A stretch of DNA of 64,000 nucleotides from JAXMCK01 sp046349395 (GCA_046349395.1 JAXMCK010000005.1:744001-808000); one strand, 5' to 3'; numbered from the stretch's first letter, positions 50,931 through 59,594 are shown. A program made the numbers and translations. Notes: a model not told the origin generated them from the letters alone.

Positions 50931-53243
50931 TCAACCGCCGGGCTCGGCCGCTCCTGACATGCGGACGAGGCGCACGGGCACCGACTTGGCGGCGGGCACC
51001 TTGCTTCGCTCGGCATGGTGCCAGAGCGGGATCAGCGGGTTGCACTCCGGATAGTAGGCGGCACAGCAGCCCTCGGGCACGCTGTAATGCGTGATCCGGA
51101 AGCCCGGCACCTCGCGCCGCTTGCCGTCGTCGACCGCCGTGCGCAGCGTGACGAGGTCGCCGTCGTCGAAGCCCAGGCGCTGGGCCTCCAGGGGGTGGAT
51201 GAAGAGCACCATGCGCGTGCCGCTGACCCCGCGGAAGCGGTCTTCGTAGCCGTAGATCGTGGTGTTGAACTGGTCGTTCGACCGCACGGTGATGAGTTGG
51301 AGCACGTCCGCGGCGGCGCTGGCCGTGTCGGGGTCGGCTTCGAGGCCCTCGGGCGTGATGAAGTTGGCCTTGCCGGTCTTCGTCTTCCACACCCGCTCGC
51401 ACGCGGGCAGCGGCCGATGGAAGCCTCCGGGCTGCCACATGCGCGCGTTGAAGTCCTCGAACATCTCGGGATAGGTCGCTTCGATGGCATCGCGCACGCG
51501 GGCATAGTCGCCGACCCAACCGTCCCAGTCGATCTTGGGGTTGGGCGGCAGCGTCGCCTTGGCGATCTCGGCCACGATCTTCGGCTCGGAGAGCAGATGC
51601 GGGCTCGCCGGCTCCGCGAAGCCTCTTGAGCCGTGGATGCAGGCGGTCGAATCCTCCATGCTGACCGATTGCGGGCCGCTCGCCTGGCGGTCGATCTCGA
51701 TCCGGCCGAGGCAGGGCAGCAGGTAGGCGATCTCGCCGTGGACGAGGTGGTTGCGGTTGAGCTTGGTCGAGATCTGCACGGTGAGCCTGAGGCGGGTCCA
51801 CGCCTCCTCCATCGCCGCCGTCTCGGGCACGGCACGGACGAAGTTGCCGCCGAGCCCGAGGAACGCCTTGACGTCGCCCTTGATGATGGCCTCGCAGGCC
51901 TCGACCGTGTTGAGGCCCGTCTCGCGCGGCGGCTCGAAGCCGTAGAGCTCCTTCAGCCTGTCCAGCGGGACGAGCTCGGGCTTCTCCGAGATGCCGACGG
52001 TGCGCTGGCCCTGGACGTTGGAGTGGCCGCGCACCGGCAGGATGCCCGCCCCGGGCTTGCCGATGTTGCCGCGCATGAGGAGCAGGTTGGCGCACATCTG
52101 CACGCTCTCGACACCCGCGCGGTGCTGCGTGAGGCCCATGCCGTAGATGCCGATCGCGGCCTGGGCGCGGCCATAGACGTCGGCGGCCTCTTCCATCGCC
52201 TCCCGGGTCAGGCCCGAGCGCGCCTCCAGCTCGGGCCAGTCATGACCGCGGACCGCGGTCTCGAACGCCTCGAACCCGTGCGTGTGCTCCTCGATGAAGG
52301 CCACGTCCAGGACGCGGGGCGCACCTGAGGCCCTGGCGGCGTCGTCGATCGCGAGAAGGGCCTTGGCGACACCCATCATGGCGGCGATGTCGCCACCCGC
52401 CTTCACCTGATGGTACTGAGTCGAGATGAGCGTCTCGCTGCGGGTCACCATCTCCGTCGGCGACTGCGGGTTGGTGAACCGCTCCAGCCCGCGCTCGCGC
52501 AGCGGGTTGAAGGTGATGATCGGCACGTCGCGCTTCCTCGCCTCCTGAAGGGGGTGCAGCATGCGCGGGCTGTTGGTGCCGACGTTCTGGCCGAAGGAGA
52601 GGATACAGTCCGTGTGCTCGAAGTCCTCCAACTGGACCGTGCCGACCGGCACGCCGATGCTCTCCGGCAGGGCCACCGAGGTGCTCTCGTGGCACATGTT
52701 CGAGCTGTCGGGCAGGTTGTTGCAGCCGTAGAGGCGTGCGAGCAGCGCCCACATGTAGGCGGTCTCGAGCGAGGCGCGGCCCGAGGCGTAGAAGACGACC
52801 TCCTTAGGTGCGAACGTCTTCAGCTCGCGCCCGATCTCGGCGAAGGCGTCTTCCCAGCTCACCGGCAGGTATCTGTCGCTCGCAGGATCCCAGCGCATGG
52901 GGTGGGTGATCCTGCCAGCCTCCTCGAGATCGTGGTCCGGCCAGCCCATCAGATCGGCGATGGTGTGCCGGGCGAAGAATTCGGGTGTGACCCGCTTCGT
53001 GGTCAGCTCCCAAGCGGTCGCCTTGGCCCCGTTCTCGCAGAATTCGAACGGGTGCGGATCGGCAGGCTTGGCCCAGGCGCAGGAGACGCAGGCGTAGCCG
53101 TCGGGCTTGTTCTGCTTCAGGAGGATCGTGCTGCCGCTGACGAGCCTGCCTTCGCCCAGCAGGATCGATTCCACGGACTTCAACGATCCCCACCCGCCAG
53201 CCGGTCCGGTGTAGGGCTCGATCTGGATGTCGTCGTCTTTCAT
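50931..53243 (-). CDS. molybdopterin oxidoreductase, FdhF/YdeP family
   Basis: A 770-residue member of the formate-dehydrogenase-like molybdopterin family, of the YdeP branch. The N-terminal Cys cluster (YACVSCAWAK, FEFCENGAKATAWELT) fits the iron-sulfur region of that branch. Further landmarks are GCNNLPDSSNMCHESTSVAL, ILSFGQNVGTNSPRML, GLTQHRAGVESVQMCANLLL, RGNIGKPGAGILPVRGHSNV with QGQRTVG, and a C-terminal cofactor domain with TVRSNDQFNTTIYGYEDRFR. The substrate of YdeP-type enzymes is unsettled; in E. coli ydeP is linked to acid resistance. No partner subunits or FdhD gene are adjacent. Confidence 0.92.
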   Translation of the reverse strand: MKDDDIQIEPYTGPAGGWGSLKSVESILLGEGRLVSGSTILLKQNKPDGYACVSCAWAKPADPHPFEFCENGAKATAWELTTKRVTPEFFARHTIADLMGWPDHDLEEAGRITHPMRWDPASDRYLPVSWEDAFAEIGRELKTFAPKEVVFYASGRASLETAYMWALLARLYGCNNLPDSSNMCHESTSVALPESIGVPVGTVQLEDFEHTDCILSFGQNVGTNSPRMLHPLQEARKRDVPIITFNPLRERGLERFTNPQSPTEMVTRSETLISTQYHQVKAGGDIAAMMGVAKALLAIDDAARASGAPRVLDVAFIEEHTHGFEAFETAVRGHDWPELEARSGLTREAMEEAADVYGRAQAAIGIYGMGLTQHRAGVESVQMCANLLLMRGNIGKPGAGILPVRGHSNVQGQRTVGISEKPELVPLDRLKELYGFEPPRETGLNTVEACEAIIKGDVKAFLGLGGNFVRAVPETAAMEEAWTRLRLTVQISTKLNRNHLVHGEIAYLLPCLGRIEIDRQASGPQSVSMEDSTACIHGSRGFAEPASPHLLSEPKIVAEIAKATLPPNPKIDWDGWVGDYARVRDAIEATYPEMFEDFNARMWQPGGFHRPLPACERVWKTKTGKANFITPEGLEADPDTASAAADVLQLITVRSNDQFNTTIYGYEDRFRGVSGTRMVLFIHPLEAQRLGFDDGDLVTLRTAVDDGKRREVPGFRITHYSVPEGCCAAYYPECNPLIPLWHHAERSKVPAAKSVPVRLVRMSGAAEPGG

Positions 53244-53689
53244 GTCGGCCCTCCCGGCGGTCCTGCGTATAGAAGCCGGGCAGGCCGCCGGAAGGTTCCG
53301 GCACCCTCACGTCCTCGTCAGAAATCGGGCGCAGCGAAGTCGGGGTGAGGCGTTCCCGATTCCTTGGACGCACATGGAGATCGAGTTGATCGGCGCCTAC
53401 GAGAGGCGACGGCTCGGCGCCCCATTCGCGAGCGGCGGCAGGGATGACGTCGCCTGCGCTCGAAGTGCGCGCGGCGTTAGGCAGGGCGGCATCGCCCTCG
53501 CCTCGGCTGACGCGGCGTTGGTCGGCTACCTCGCCGTCACCGGCGCCGTCCCGCCTTATGCTGCGGCTATGGACGGCGTCGCGACGGGGCGATACCGAAC
53601 GTGGTCCGGTGAGCAACCCAGCCGCAGCAGTGCGCTACTTCCGGCAGACCCGGAGCGCCTTGACGGCTTCGACTATGTCGTCGAGGTGA
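53244..53689. other. intergenic region, no gene seen
   Basis: About 450 bases upstream of the molybdopterin oxidoreductase. It must hold that gene's promoter. Frames present are short and Arg/Ala-rich without ribosome sites or motifs; nothing else is recognised. Confidence 0.5.
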
Positions 53690-53766
53690 TGGGGCGAGCG
53701 ACCGGGCTCGAACCGGCGACATCCAGGACCACAACCTGGCGCTCTACCAACTGAGCTACGCCCGCC
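53690..53766 (-). tRNA. tRNA-His (anticodon GTG)
   Basis: Minus-strand cloverleaf. It has the His-specific extra G at -1 opposite C73, acceptor GCGGGCG/CGCTCGC with one G-T pair, D arm GCTC..GAGC, anticodon stem CCAGG/CCTGG with loop TTGTGGT (anticodon GTG), a T arm with TTCGAGC, and encoded CCA. Confidence 0.97.
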
Positions 53767-53866
53767 ATCCATGCCTGGACCGACCTTGCGGCGGATCCGG
53801 GCGGAGCACTTGGCTCAAACGGCGGTGGTCGTCAAGGCGTGGGCGCGCCACGCCGCAGGGCCCCGC

Positions 53867-54061
53867 CTAGCGCTTGCGCGGGTCGCGGCTCTCGTCGATG
53901 GCCGCGTCGTGGTACCAGCCGGATCCGCAGGCCGGCGCCAGCCGCCGCAGGGTCTCGTGGTGCTCCGCCTCGCGCTCGAGGCGATCGATCCGCGCCAGCG
54001 CGCGAGCCCGCACCGGGAACTGATAAATCTTCGCTGACATGCCTTCGCGGATCTTGGGCAT
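53867..54061 (-). CDS. gstI: GstI-like small protein (DUF2735), putative glutamine synthetase II translational inhibitor
   Basis: A 64-residue protein matching the DUF2735 pattern: SAKIYQFPVRARA near the start and SGWYHDAAIDESRDPRKR at the end. In Rhizobium leguminosarum a 63-residue protein of this kind, GstI, is encoded divergently from glnII and blocks glnII expression at the level of translation. Here the gene is likewise divergent from glnII, 405 bases apart, which strongly supports the call. The ATG at 54061 has AAGGAG nine bases upstream; a second ATG seven codons in is less well placed. Inhibitory activity here is inferred from family and position. Confidence 0.82.
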   Translation of the reverse strand: MPKIREGMSAKIYQFPVRARALARIDRLEREAEHHETLRRLAPACGSGWYHDAAIDESRDPRKR

Positions 54062-54345
54062 GGGGGGTCACTCCTTGCGACGTGCCGCCGCAACGTCAAG
54101 TTGGGCGGACCTCTTAGCACATGGTGCCCATTGGCCAAGCAGTAAATGCCCTCTCTTTGGACATTTTGCCTTTTGCGTGTGCGAAGCATCTTCGCAGACG
54201 CATTGCCGGGGCGTCCTCTCGATAACTGATCACTGCACGTGCCGTTTCGCAGGCACTTTCTGCCTATTTCGAGTGCAAAGAAGAGTGGGCGCTTTCCCTC
54301 TCGGCATCTGCCTGCATGCCGGGCAGGGGTGCAGCCCTGCCGTGT

Positions 54346-54361
54346 TGGCACGCTCTCTGCT
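54346..54361 (+). promoter_or_regulatory. sigma-54 (-24/-12) promoter element for glnII
   Basis: TGGCACGCTCTCTGCT: the GG and GC dinucleotides are separated by exactly 10 bases, and the -24 half is a full TGGCACG match. It lies about 106 bases before the glnII start, predicting a 5' leader of roughly 95 bases. GCAC/GTGC-containing sequence upstream (54110-54290) could include NtrC sites, but no clean site is identified. Confidence 0.75.
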
Positions 54362-54466
54362 TGGCTTTCGCACGGGATGCCGTGCCGGATCGGCCGGACG
54401 AGGCGGTCGCGGTGGACCGTTTCCGACGATGGCACCGAGCGCGACCAGCTCATGAGGGACACGAGG

Positions 54467-55507
54467 GTGACGAAGTACAAGCTCGAATACATCTGGCTCG
54501 ACGGGTACGAGCCCGTACCCAATCTCCGCGGCAAGACGCGGATCGCCGAGTACGACACCTTTCCTACACTCGAGGAGCTTCCGCTCTGGGGCTTCGACGG
54601 CAGCTCGACCAAGCAGGCCGAGGGCCGCAGCTCCGACTGCGTGCTGAAGCCGGTCCGCATCGTGCCCGACGCCACCCGCACCAATGGTGCGCTGGTGCTG
54701 TGCGAGGTCATGATGCCGGACGGCGAGACCCCGCACGTCTCGAACAAGCGCGCCACCATCCTCGATGACGAGGGCGCGTGGTTCGGCTTCGAGCAGGAAT
54801 ACTTCCTCTACAAGGACGGCCGCCCGCTGGGCTTCCCGGAGAACGGCTACCCGGCACCGCAGGGCCCCTACTACACGGGTGTCGGCTACTCGAAGGTCGG
54901 CGACGTGGCGCGCCAGATCGTCGAGGAGCATCTCGATCTCTGCCTCGCCGCCGGCCTGAACCACGAGGGCATCAACGCCGAGGTCGCCAAGGGCCAGTGG
55001 GAGTTCCAGATCTTCGGCAAGGGCTCGCGCCGTGCCGCCGACGAGATGTGGCTCGCCCGCTATCTCCTGGAGCGCCTGACCGAGAAGTACGGCATCGACA
55101 TCGAGTATCACTGCAAGCCGCTCGGTGATACCGACTGGAACGGGTCGGGCATGCACTGCAACTTCTCGACGACCTACATGCGCGAGACCGGCGGCAAGGA
55201 GTATTTCGAGAGCCTGATGGCCGCCTTCGAGGCCGCGCGTGCCGACCACATCGCCGTGTACGGTCCCGACAACCACATGCGGCTGACGGGCAAGCACGAG
55301 ACGCAGTCGATCCACACCTTCAGCTACGGTGTCGCCGACCGCGGCGCCTCGATCCGGGTGCCGCACAGCTTCGTGCGCAACGGCTATCGCGGCTATCTCG
55401 AGGACCGTCGTCCCAACTCGCAAGGCGACCCGTACCAGATCGCCTCGCAGATCCTGAAGACGATCGCGTCGGTGCCGCTCGACGCCAAGCTCAGCGCCGC
55501 GGCCTGA
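54467..55507 (+). CDS. glnII: glutamine synthetase II (eukaryotic type)
   Basis: A 346-residue GS type II, ligating ammonia to glutamate with ATP. It opens TKYKLEYIWLDGYEPVPNLR, with LWGFDGSSTKQAEGRSSDC, metal-binding GFEQEYFLYKDGRP, AGLNHEGINAEVAKGQWEFQ, NGSGMHCNFS and DNHMRLTGKHETQ, all diagnostic for the rhizobial GlnII form and not subject to adenylylation. GTG at 54467, preceded by GAGGGACACGAGG, fits the family start better than an in-frame ATG 15 bases earlier. It is preceded by a sigma-54 element and diverges from a GstI-like gene, so it is likely nitrogen-regulated by NtrC and post-transcriptionally by GstI. Confidence 0.96.
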   Translation: MTKYKLEYIWLDGYEPVPNLRGKTRIAEYDTFPTLEELPLWGFDGSSTKQAEGRSSDCVLKPVRIVPDATRTNGALVLCEVMMPDGETPHVSNKRATILDDEGAWFGFEQEYFLYKDGRPLGFPENGYPAPQGPYYTGVGYSKVGDVARQIVEEHLDLCLAAGLNHEGINAEVAKGQWEFQIFGKGSRRAADEMWLARYLLERLTEKYGIDIEYHCKPLGDTDWNGSGMHCNFSTTYMRETGGKEYFESLMAAFEAARADHIAVYGPDNHMRLTGKHETQSIHTFSYGVADRGASIRVPHSFVRNGYRGYLEDRRPNSQGDPYQIASQILKTIASVPLDAKLSAAA

Positions 55508-55516
55508 TCCGGTGGT

Positions 55517-55553
55517 GCCGGCCCGTCGCCCTTTTCGTTCCGGGCGGGCCGGC
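55517..55553 (+). terminator. hairpin after glnII
   Basis: Eight-base stem GCCGGCCC / GGGCCGGC with an inner GCCC/GGGC pairing and a T-rich loop, 10 bases past the glnII stop. There is no T run after it, so it is a factor-dependent or weak terminator, or an RNA-stabilising structure. Confidence 0.55.
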
Positions 55554-55574
55554 CTGCCCCTTCTCGGGCGGTTT

Positions 55575-55593
55575 GCCTGCCGTTTCGGCAGGC
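55575..55593 (+). terminator. second tandem hairpin between glnII and glnB
   Basis: Perfect eight-base stem GCCTGCCG / CGGCAGGC with a TTT loop, 21 bases after the first hairpin. No T run follows. Together the two structures separate the glnII and glnB transcription units. Confidence 0.5.
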
Positions 55594-55644
55594 AGTCTGC
55601 CCATCCACACAGCACCAGCGGCCTCGACCGGGGCGTCCGTGTGA

Positions 55645-55660
55645 TGGCATGTTCCGTGCT
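55645..55660 (+). promoter_or_regulatory. sigma-54 (-24/-12) promoter element for glnBA
   Basis: TGGCATGTTCCGTGCT, with GG and GC exactly 10 bases apart and five of six -24 bases conserved. It lies about 60 bases before the glnB start, matching the nitrogen-regulated glnB promoters of alphaproteobacteria. Confidence 0.65.
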
Positions 55661-55720
55661 AGCCGTTGGCCAGCCTTCTAGTCGGCCCTGGCGCCGTCCT
55701 TGCCCGGAGAATCAGGTTCC

Positions 55721-56059
55721 ATGAAGAAGATCGAGGCCGTCATCAAGCCGTTCAAGCTCGACGAGGTGAAGGAGGCGCTGCAGGAGGTCGGCCTGAAGGG
55801 GATGACCGTCACCGAGGTGAAGGGCTTCGGGCGGCAAAAGGGTCATACCGAGCTCTATCGCGGTGCCGAGTACGTCGTCGACTTCCTGCCGAAGGTGAAG
55901 ATCGAGATCGTGGTCGACGACAGCGTCGTCGAGCGCGCGGTCGAGGCGATCCAGACCGCCGCCCGGACCGAGCGCATCGGCGACGGCAAGGTGTTCATCT
56001 ACGACGTGCTGGACGCGATGCGCATTCGGACCGGCGAACGCGGCACCGACGCCCTCTGA
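55721..56059 (+). CDS. glnB: nitrogen regulatory protein P-II
   Basis: A 112-residue P-II signal protein that senses ATP/ADP and 2-oxoglutarate and controls GS adenylylation and the Ntr system. KKIEAVIKPFKLDEVKEAL, the T-loop GFGRQKGHTELYRGAEYVVD with uridylylation Tyr 51, and C-loop ERIGDGKVFIYDVLDAMRIR are canonical. Linkage to glnA, the absence of amtB, and the RGAEYVVDF T-loop support glnB rather than glnK. 110 bases separate it from glnA, as in the alphaproteobacterial glnBA operon. Confidence 0.95.
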   Translation: MKKIEAVIKPFKLDEVKEALQEVGLKGMTVTEVKGFGRQKGHTELYRGAEYVVDFLPKVKIEIVVDDSVVERAVEAIQTAARTERIGDGKVFIYDVLDAMRIRTGERGTDAL

Positions 56060-56169
56060 CACTGCGCCACGGTCCGGGAGGTGTTGAACCCTGGCGACGC
56101 GCCCTACGCCCTCGCGCTAAAAGGGCGCGCCGCCACGTGCGGCCGCTTCCTCGCTGAAGGGAACCAAGA

Positions 56170-57600
56170 ATGACATTGGGCTGTAAGTCGTCGTCGGACG
56201 TGATGAAGGCGATCAAGGACCATGGGGTCCAGATGGTCGACATCCGGCTCACCGACATGCCGGGCATGTGGCAGCACACCTCCTACCCCGCGACCCACTT
56301 CGACAAGGACGCGATCGACGAGGGCCTCGGCTTCGACGGCTCCTCGATCCGCGGTTTCAAGGTGATCAACGAGTCCGACATGCTGCTCATGCCGGACCCG
56401 ACCACCGCGTTCATCGATCCGTTCATGCAGTACAAGACGCTGGTGATGATCGCCGACGTCAAGGATCCGGTGACGAAGGAGTTCTACAGCCGTGATCCCC
56501 GCGGCGTGGCCAAGAAGGCCGAAGCGTACCTGAAGTCGACGGGCATCGGCGACACCGCGTTCTTCGGTCCCGAGGCCGAGTTCTTCGTCTTCGACGACGT
56601 CCGCTACGGCACCGGCCAGCATTATTCCAGCTACTTCGTCGATTCCAGTGAGGGCCACTGGAACACGAACCGCGAGGAAGGCCCCAATCTCGGCTACAAG
56701 ATCCGGCCGAAGGAAGGTTATTTCCCGGTCCCGCCGAACGACACGCTGAACGACCTGCGGGCCGAGATGGCGATGACGATGGGCCTGATCGGGCTCACCA
56801 TCGAGTGCCAGCACCACGAGGTGGCGACGGCCGGCCAGTGCGAGATCGACATGAAGTTCGACTCGCTGCTGGCGATGGCCGATCACCAGATGAAGTACAA
56901 GTACGTCGTCAAGAACGTGGCCAAGCGCAACGGCAAGACGGCGACCTTCATGCCGAAGCCGCTCTACGGCGACAACGGCTCGGGAATGCACTGCCACCAG
57001 TCGATCTGGAAGGACGGCAAGCCGCTCTTCGCCGACAAGGCGGGCTATGCCGGCCTGTCGCAGATGTGCAAGTGGTACATCGGCGGTCTGCTCAAGCACG
57101 CCCCGGCGATCCTGGCCTTCGCCGCCCCGACGACCAACAGCTACCGCCGTCTGGTCCCGGGCTACGAGGCGCCGGTGAACCTCGCCTGGTCGCTGCGCAA
57201 CCGCTCGGCCGCCTGCCGCATCCCGATGTACAGCGACAGCCCGAAGGCCAAGCGCGTCGAGTTCCGCTGCCCGGACCCGTCATGCAACCCGTATCTCGCC
57301 TTCGCCGCCATGCTGATGGCCGGCCTCGACGGCATCAAGAACAAGATCGATCCGGGCGATCCGGTCGACAAGAACATCTACGACCTGCCGCCCGAGGAAG
57401 CGAAGCTGATCAAGCAGGTGCCGGGCTCGCTGCAGGACAGCCTCGCTGCCCTGGCCGACGACCACGAGTTCCTGCTGGCCGGCGACGTCTTCTCGCCCGA
57501 CCTGATCGAGACCTATGTCGACTACAAGTCGGCGACCGAGGTCGACGCGATCCGGCTGCGGCCGCATCCGTACGAGTTCTTCCTCTACTACGATCTCTGA
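56170..57600 (+). CDS. glnA: glutamine synthetase type I
   Basis: A 476-residue dodecameric GSI. Latch LGFDGSSIRGF; metal ligands in FFGPEAEFFVFD (Glu 135, Glu 137), HHEVATAGQCEID (Glu 217, Glu 225) and NGSGMHCHQS (His 274, His 276); NSYRRLVPGYEAPVNLAWS; and the adenylylation site Tyr 404 in NIYDLPPEE. So it is adenylylation-regulated, unlike GlnII. A GAAGGGAA ribosome site precedes the ATG. A strong terminator follows at 57633-57660. Confidence 0.97.
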   Translation: MTLGCKSSSDVMKAIKDHGVQMVDIRLTDMPGMWQHTSYPATHFDKDAIDEGLGFDGSSIRGFKVINESDMLLMPDPTTAFIDPFMQYKTLVMIADVKDPVTKEFYSRDPRGVAKKAEAYLKSTGIGDTAFFGPEAEFFVFDDVRYGTGQHYSSYFVDSSEGHWNTNREEGPNLGYKIRPKEGYFPVPPNDTLNDLRAEMAMTMGLIGLTIECQHHEVATAGQCEIDMKFDSLLAMADHQMKYKYVVKNVAKRNGKTATFMPKPLYGDNGSGMHCHQSIWKDGKPLFADKAGYAGLSQMCKWYIGGLLKHAPAILAFAAPTTNSYRRLVPGYEAPVNLAWSLRNRSAACRIPMYSDSPKAKRVEFRCPDPSCNPYLAFAAMLMAGLDGIKNKIDPGDPVDKNIYDLPPEEAKLIKQVPGSLQDSLAALADDHEFLLAGDVFSPDLIETYVDYKSATEVDAIRLRPHPYEFFLYYDL

Positions 57601-57632
57601 TCGTTCTCTGTTTCGACTAGCCTCCCTGGCTT

Positions 57633-57660
57633 GCGGCCCCGAAAGGGGCCGCTTTCTTTT
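57633..57660 (+). terminator. rho-independent terminator after glnA
   Basis: Perfect eight-base stem GCGGCCCC / GGGGCCGC, GAAA tetraloop and TTTCTTTT tail, 32 bases after the glnA stop. Confidence 0.93.
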
Positions 57661-57745
57661 GGCAGGGTCGCCTCGGCACGAGGCTTGACTCCGAGGGGCC
57701 CGGACCCGAAGCCTGCGCCGCGATCTGGGCGGCGCATGGCACACG

Positions 57746-59125
57746 ATGAGTGAACCTCGAAGCATCCTCGAGCGGATCGAGGCGGATCAGATCCGCATCG
57801 TCGATTTCCGCTTCACCGATCTGAGCGGGTCGTGGCGGCACATCGCGCGCAACGCGGCGGCCGTGACGGAGCACTGCCTCGCCGACGGGATCATGATCGA
57901 CGGCTCCGCCGTGCCGGGCTGGCGCGACGTCACCGAAGCCGATCTCCTGCTGCATCCCGATCTCGAATCGGCCTTCCTCGACCCGTTCGCCGCGCAGCCG
58001 ACCCTGGCCCTGGTGTGCAACGGTGCCGATCCGGCGACCGGCACCGGCTACGAGCGCGACCCGCGCTCGGCGGCACAACGCGCCGAAACCTACCTCGCCA
58101 GCCTGCGCAAGGCTGACTCCGTGCGCGTCGCGATCGAGCTCGCCTTCTACCTGTTCGACGAGTTGCGCGCGGAGGTGGCTCCCCATCGCACGAGCGTCGA
58201 GCTGGTGCCGCTGGAGCCTCGGCGGCAGACGGCGGGTCCCGGCCTGTCCGGTGGCTACCTCGCCTCCTCTCCCGCCGACCAAGCGACCGATATTCGGGGT
58301 GAGATCGCGACGGTGCTGGCGAGCATCGGGCTCGTGGACCTGCGGTTCGAGCATGGCCGGGGTGCCGGGCAGAACGTCATCCATCTGCCGGCGGCGAGCC
58401 TCGTGCGCTCGGCCGATGCGGTGCAGACCGTGCGCTACGCCGTGCACCAGGTGGCGATGTCCTACGGCAAGGCCGCCACTTTCCTGCCCAAGCCCATGCA
58501 GGGCCGGCCGGCCTCGGGCTGTGCCGTGCTGCAGTCCTTGTGGCGGGACGGCAAGCCGGTCTTTGCCGGGCAGGGTTATGCCGATCTGAGTCCGCTCTGC
58601 CTCGCCTTCATCGCCGGCGTGCTGGCGCATGGCAGGGCGCTGGGCGCCTTCACGAACCCGTCCACGAACAGCTACCGGCGGCTGCGACAGGACGAGGAGG
58701 AGCCGACGGTGTTGGCCTATGCGGCGCACAACCGTTCGGCGGCGATCCGCATTCCCTACGCCTCGCGTGTCGAGGGCAAGCGCATCGAGGCCCGCTTCCC
58801 CGACGCCACGGCCAATCCCTATCTCGCCTTCGCCGCCCTCCTGATGGCCGGGATGGACGGCATCGAGCGCAAGCTGGAACCGGGCGACGCGATCGACCGC
58901 AATCTCTACGATTTGCGGCCCGAGGAGGCGGCCGACCTCGTGCGGCTCCCGCGCTCGCTGCCCGACGCGCTGGATGCTCTTGAAGCCGACCACGACTTCC
59001 TGACCCGCGGCGACGTCATGCCGACCGACCTGATCGAGGCCTATCTGCAGGTGAAGCGGCAGGAGCTGGACCGGGTCGAGCGGGCTCCGCACCCGATCGA
59101 GTTCGAGCTCTACGCCGGCTACTGA
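57746..59125 (+). CDS. glutamine synthetase-like protein with degenerate active site
   Basis: A 459-residue paralogue of GlnA alignable along its whole length: IDGSAVPGWRDVTEADLLLH, NSYRRLRQDEEEPTVLAY, AHNRSAAIRIP, RIEARFPDATANPYLAFAAL, NLYDLRPEE. Key metal ligands are missing. EAE becomes ELA (131-133), AGQCEID becomes AGQNVIH (207-213), and GMHCHQS becomes GCAVLQS (258-264), so the two His and several Glu are gone. The ATP/glutamate-binding Arg residues and the adenylylation-type Tyr remain. It is unlikely to be a normal synthetase; a regulatory, non-catalytic or altered ligase role is possible. It has its own start 146 bases after glnA, past the glnA terminator. Confidence 0.85.
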   Translation: MSEPRSILERIEADQIRIVDFRFTDLSGSWRHIARNAAAVTEHCLADGIMIDGSAVPGWRDVTEADLLLHPDLESAFLDPFAAQPTLALVCNGADPATGTGYERDPRSAAQRAETYLASLRKADSVRVAIELAFYLFDELRAEVAPHRTSVELVPLEPRRQTAGPGLSGGYLASSPADQATDIRGEIATVLASIGLVDLRFEHGRGAGQNVIHLPAASLVRSADAVQTVRYAVHQVAMSYGKAATFLPKPMQGRPASGCAVLQSLWRDGKPVFAGQGYADLSPLCLAFIAGVLAHGRALGAFTNPSTNSYRRLRQDEEEPTVLAYAAHNRSAAIRIPYASRVEGKRIEARFPDATANPYLAFAALLMAGMDGIERKLEPGDAIDRNLYDLRPEEAADLVRLPRSLPDALDALEADHDFLTRGDVMPTDLIEAYLQVKRQELDRVERAPHPIEFELYAGY

Positions 59126-59499
59126 GGCGGGATCTGTCGCGGGCGACGCATGTCGTCCATGGCGACATAGGTGTAGCGGCCCTCGGTCACCTTGATGTCC
59201 TCGCCGTTGCGGTGCCGGCGCGCCCAGACCTCGACCTGGATCGTGATCGAGGTCCGGCCCACCCGCATCACCTTGCCGTAGCAGCTGACGAGATCGCCGA
59301 CATAGACCGGGCGGTGGAAGGTCATCGCCTCGACCGCCACGGTGGCGACGCGCCCGCCCGTGCGCTCGTGGGCGACCGTGGCCCCGGCGATGTCCATCTG
59401 GCCCAGGAGCCAGCCGCCGAAGATGTCGCCCGACGGGTTGGTGTCGGCCGGCATCGCCAGGGTACGGATGGCGAGCTGGCCTTCGGGCGCTTCGGACAT
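59119..59499 (-). CDS. acyl-CoA thioesterase, YciA-like hotdog protein
   Basis: A 126-residue hotdog-fold thioesterase. Motifs RTLAMPADTNPSGDIFGGWL, the MDIAGATVAHERTGGRV helix with catalytic Asp/Thr-type positions, VAVEAMTFHRPVYVGDLVSC and ITIQVEVWARR match the YciA/BACH group that hydrolyses acyl-CoAs. ATG at 59499 is chosen with GAGG seven bases upstream. Its 3' end overlaps the convergent GS-like gene by 7 bases; it diverges from parE. Confidence 0.92.
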   Translation of the reverse strand: MSEAPEGQLAIRTLAMPADTNPSGDIFGGWLLGQMDIAGATVAHERTGGRVATVAVEAMTFHRPVYVGDLVSCYGKVMRVGRTSITIQVEVWARRHRNGEDIKVTEGRYTYVAMDDMRRPRQIPPQ

Positions 59500-59594
59500 G
59501 GTACGGCCTCGCACGATGCACTAAATCAGGACTGGCCGGACCACCGACACCGGTCAAGCTTGCCCTAGAATTCAGCGACGGACCATCCGCGCAC

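Noticed and set aside
54062..54345. NtrC-binding sites upstream of glnII
   Set aside because: Several GCAC and GTGC words occur, but none has the spacing of a standard NtrC dyad, so no site is claimed.
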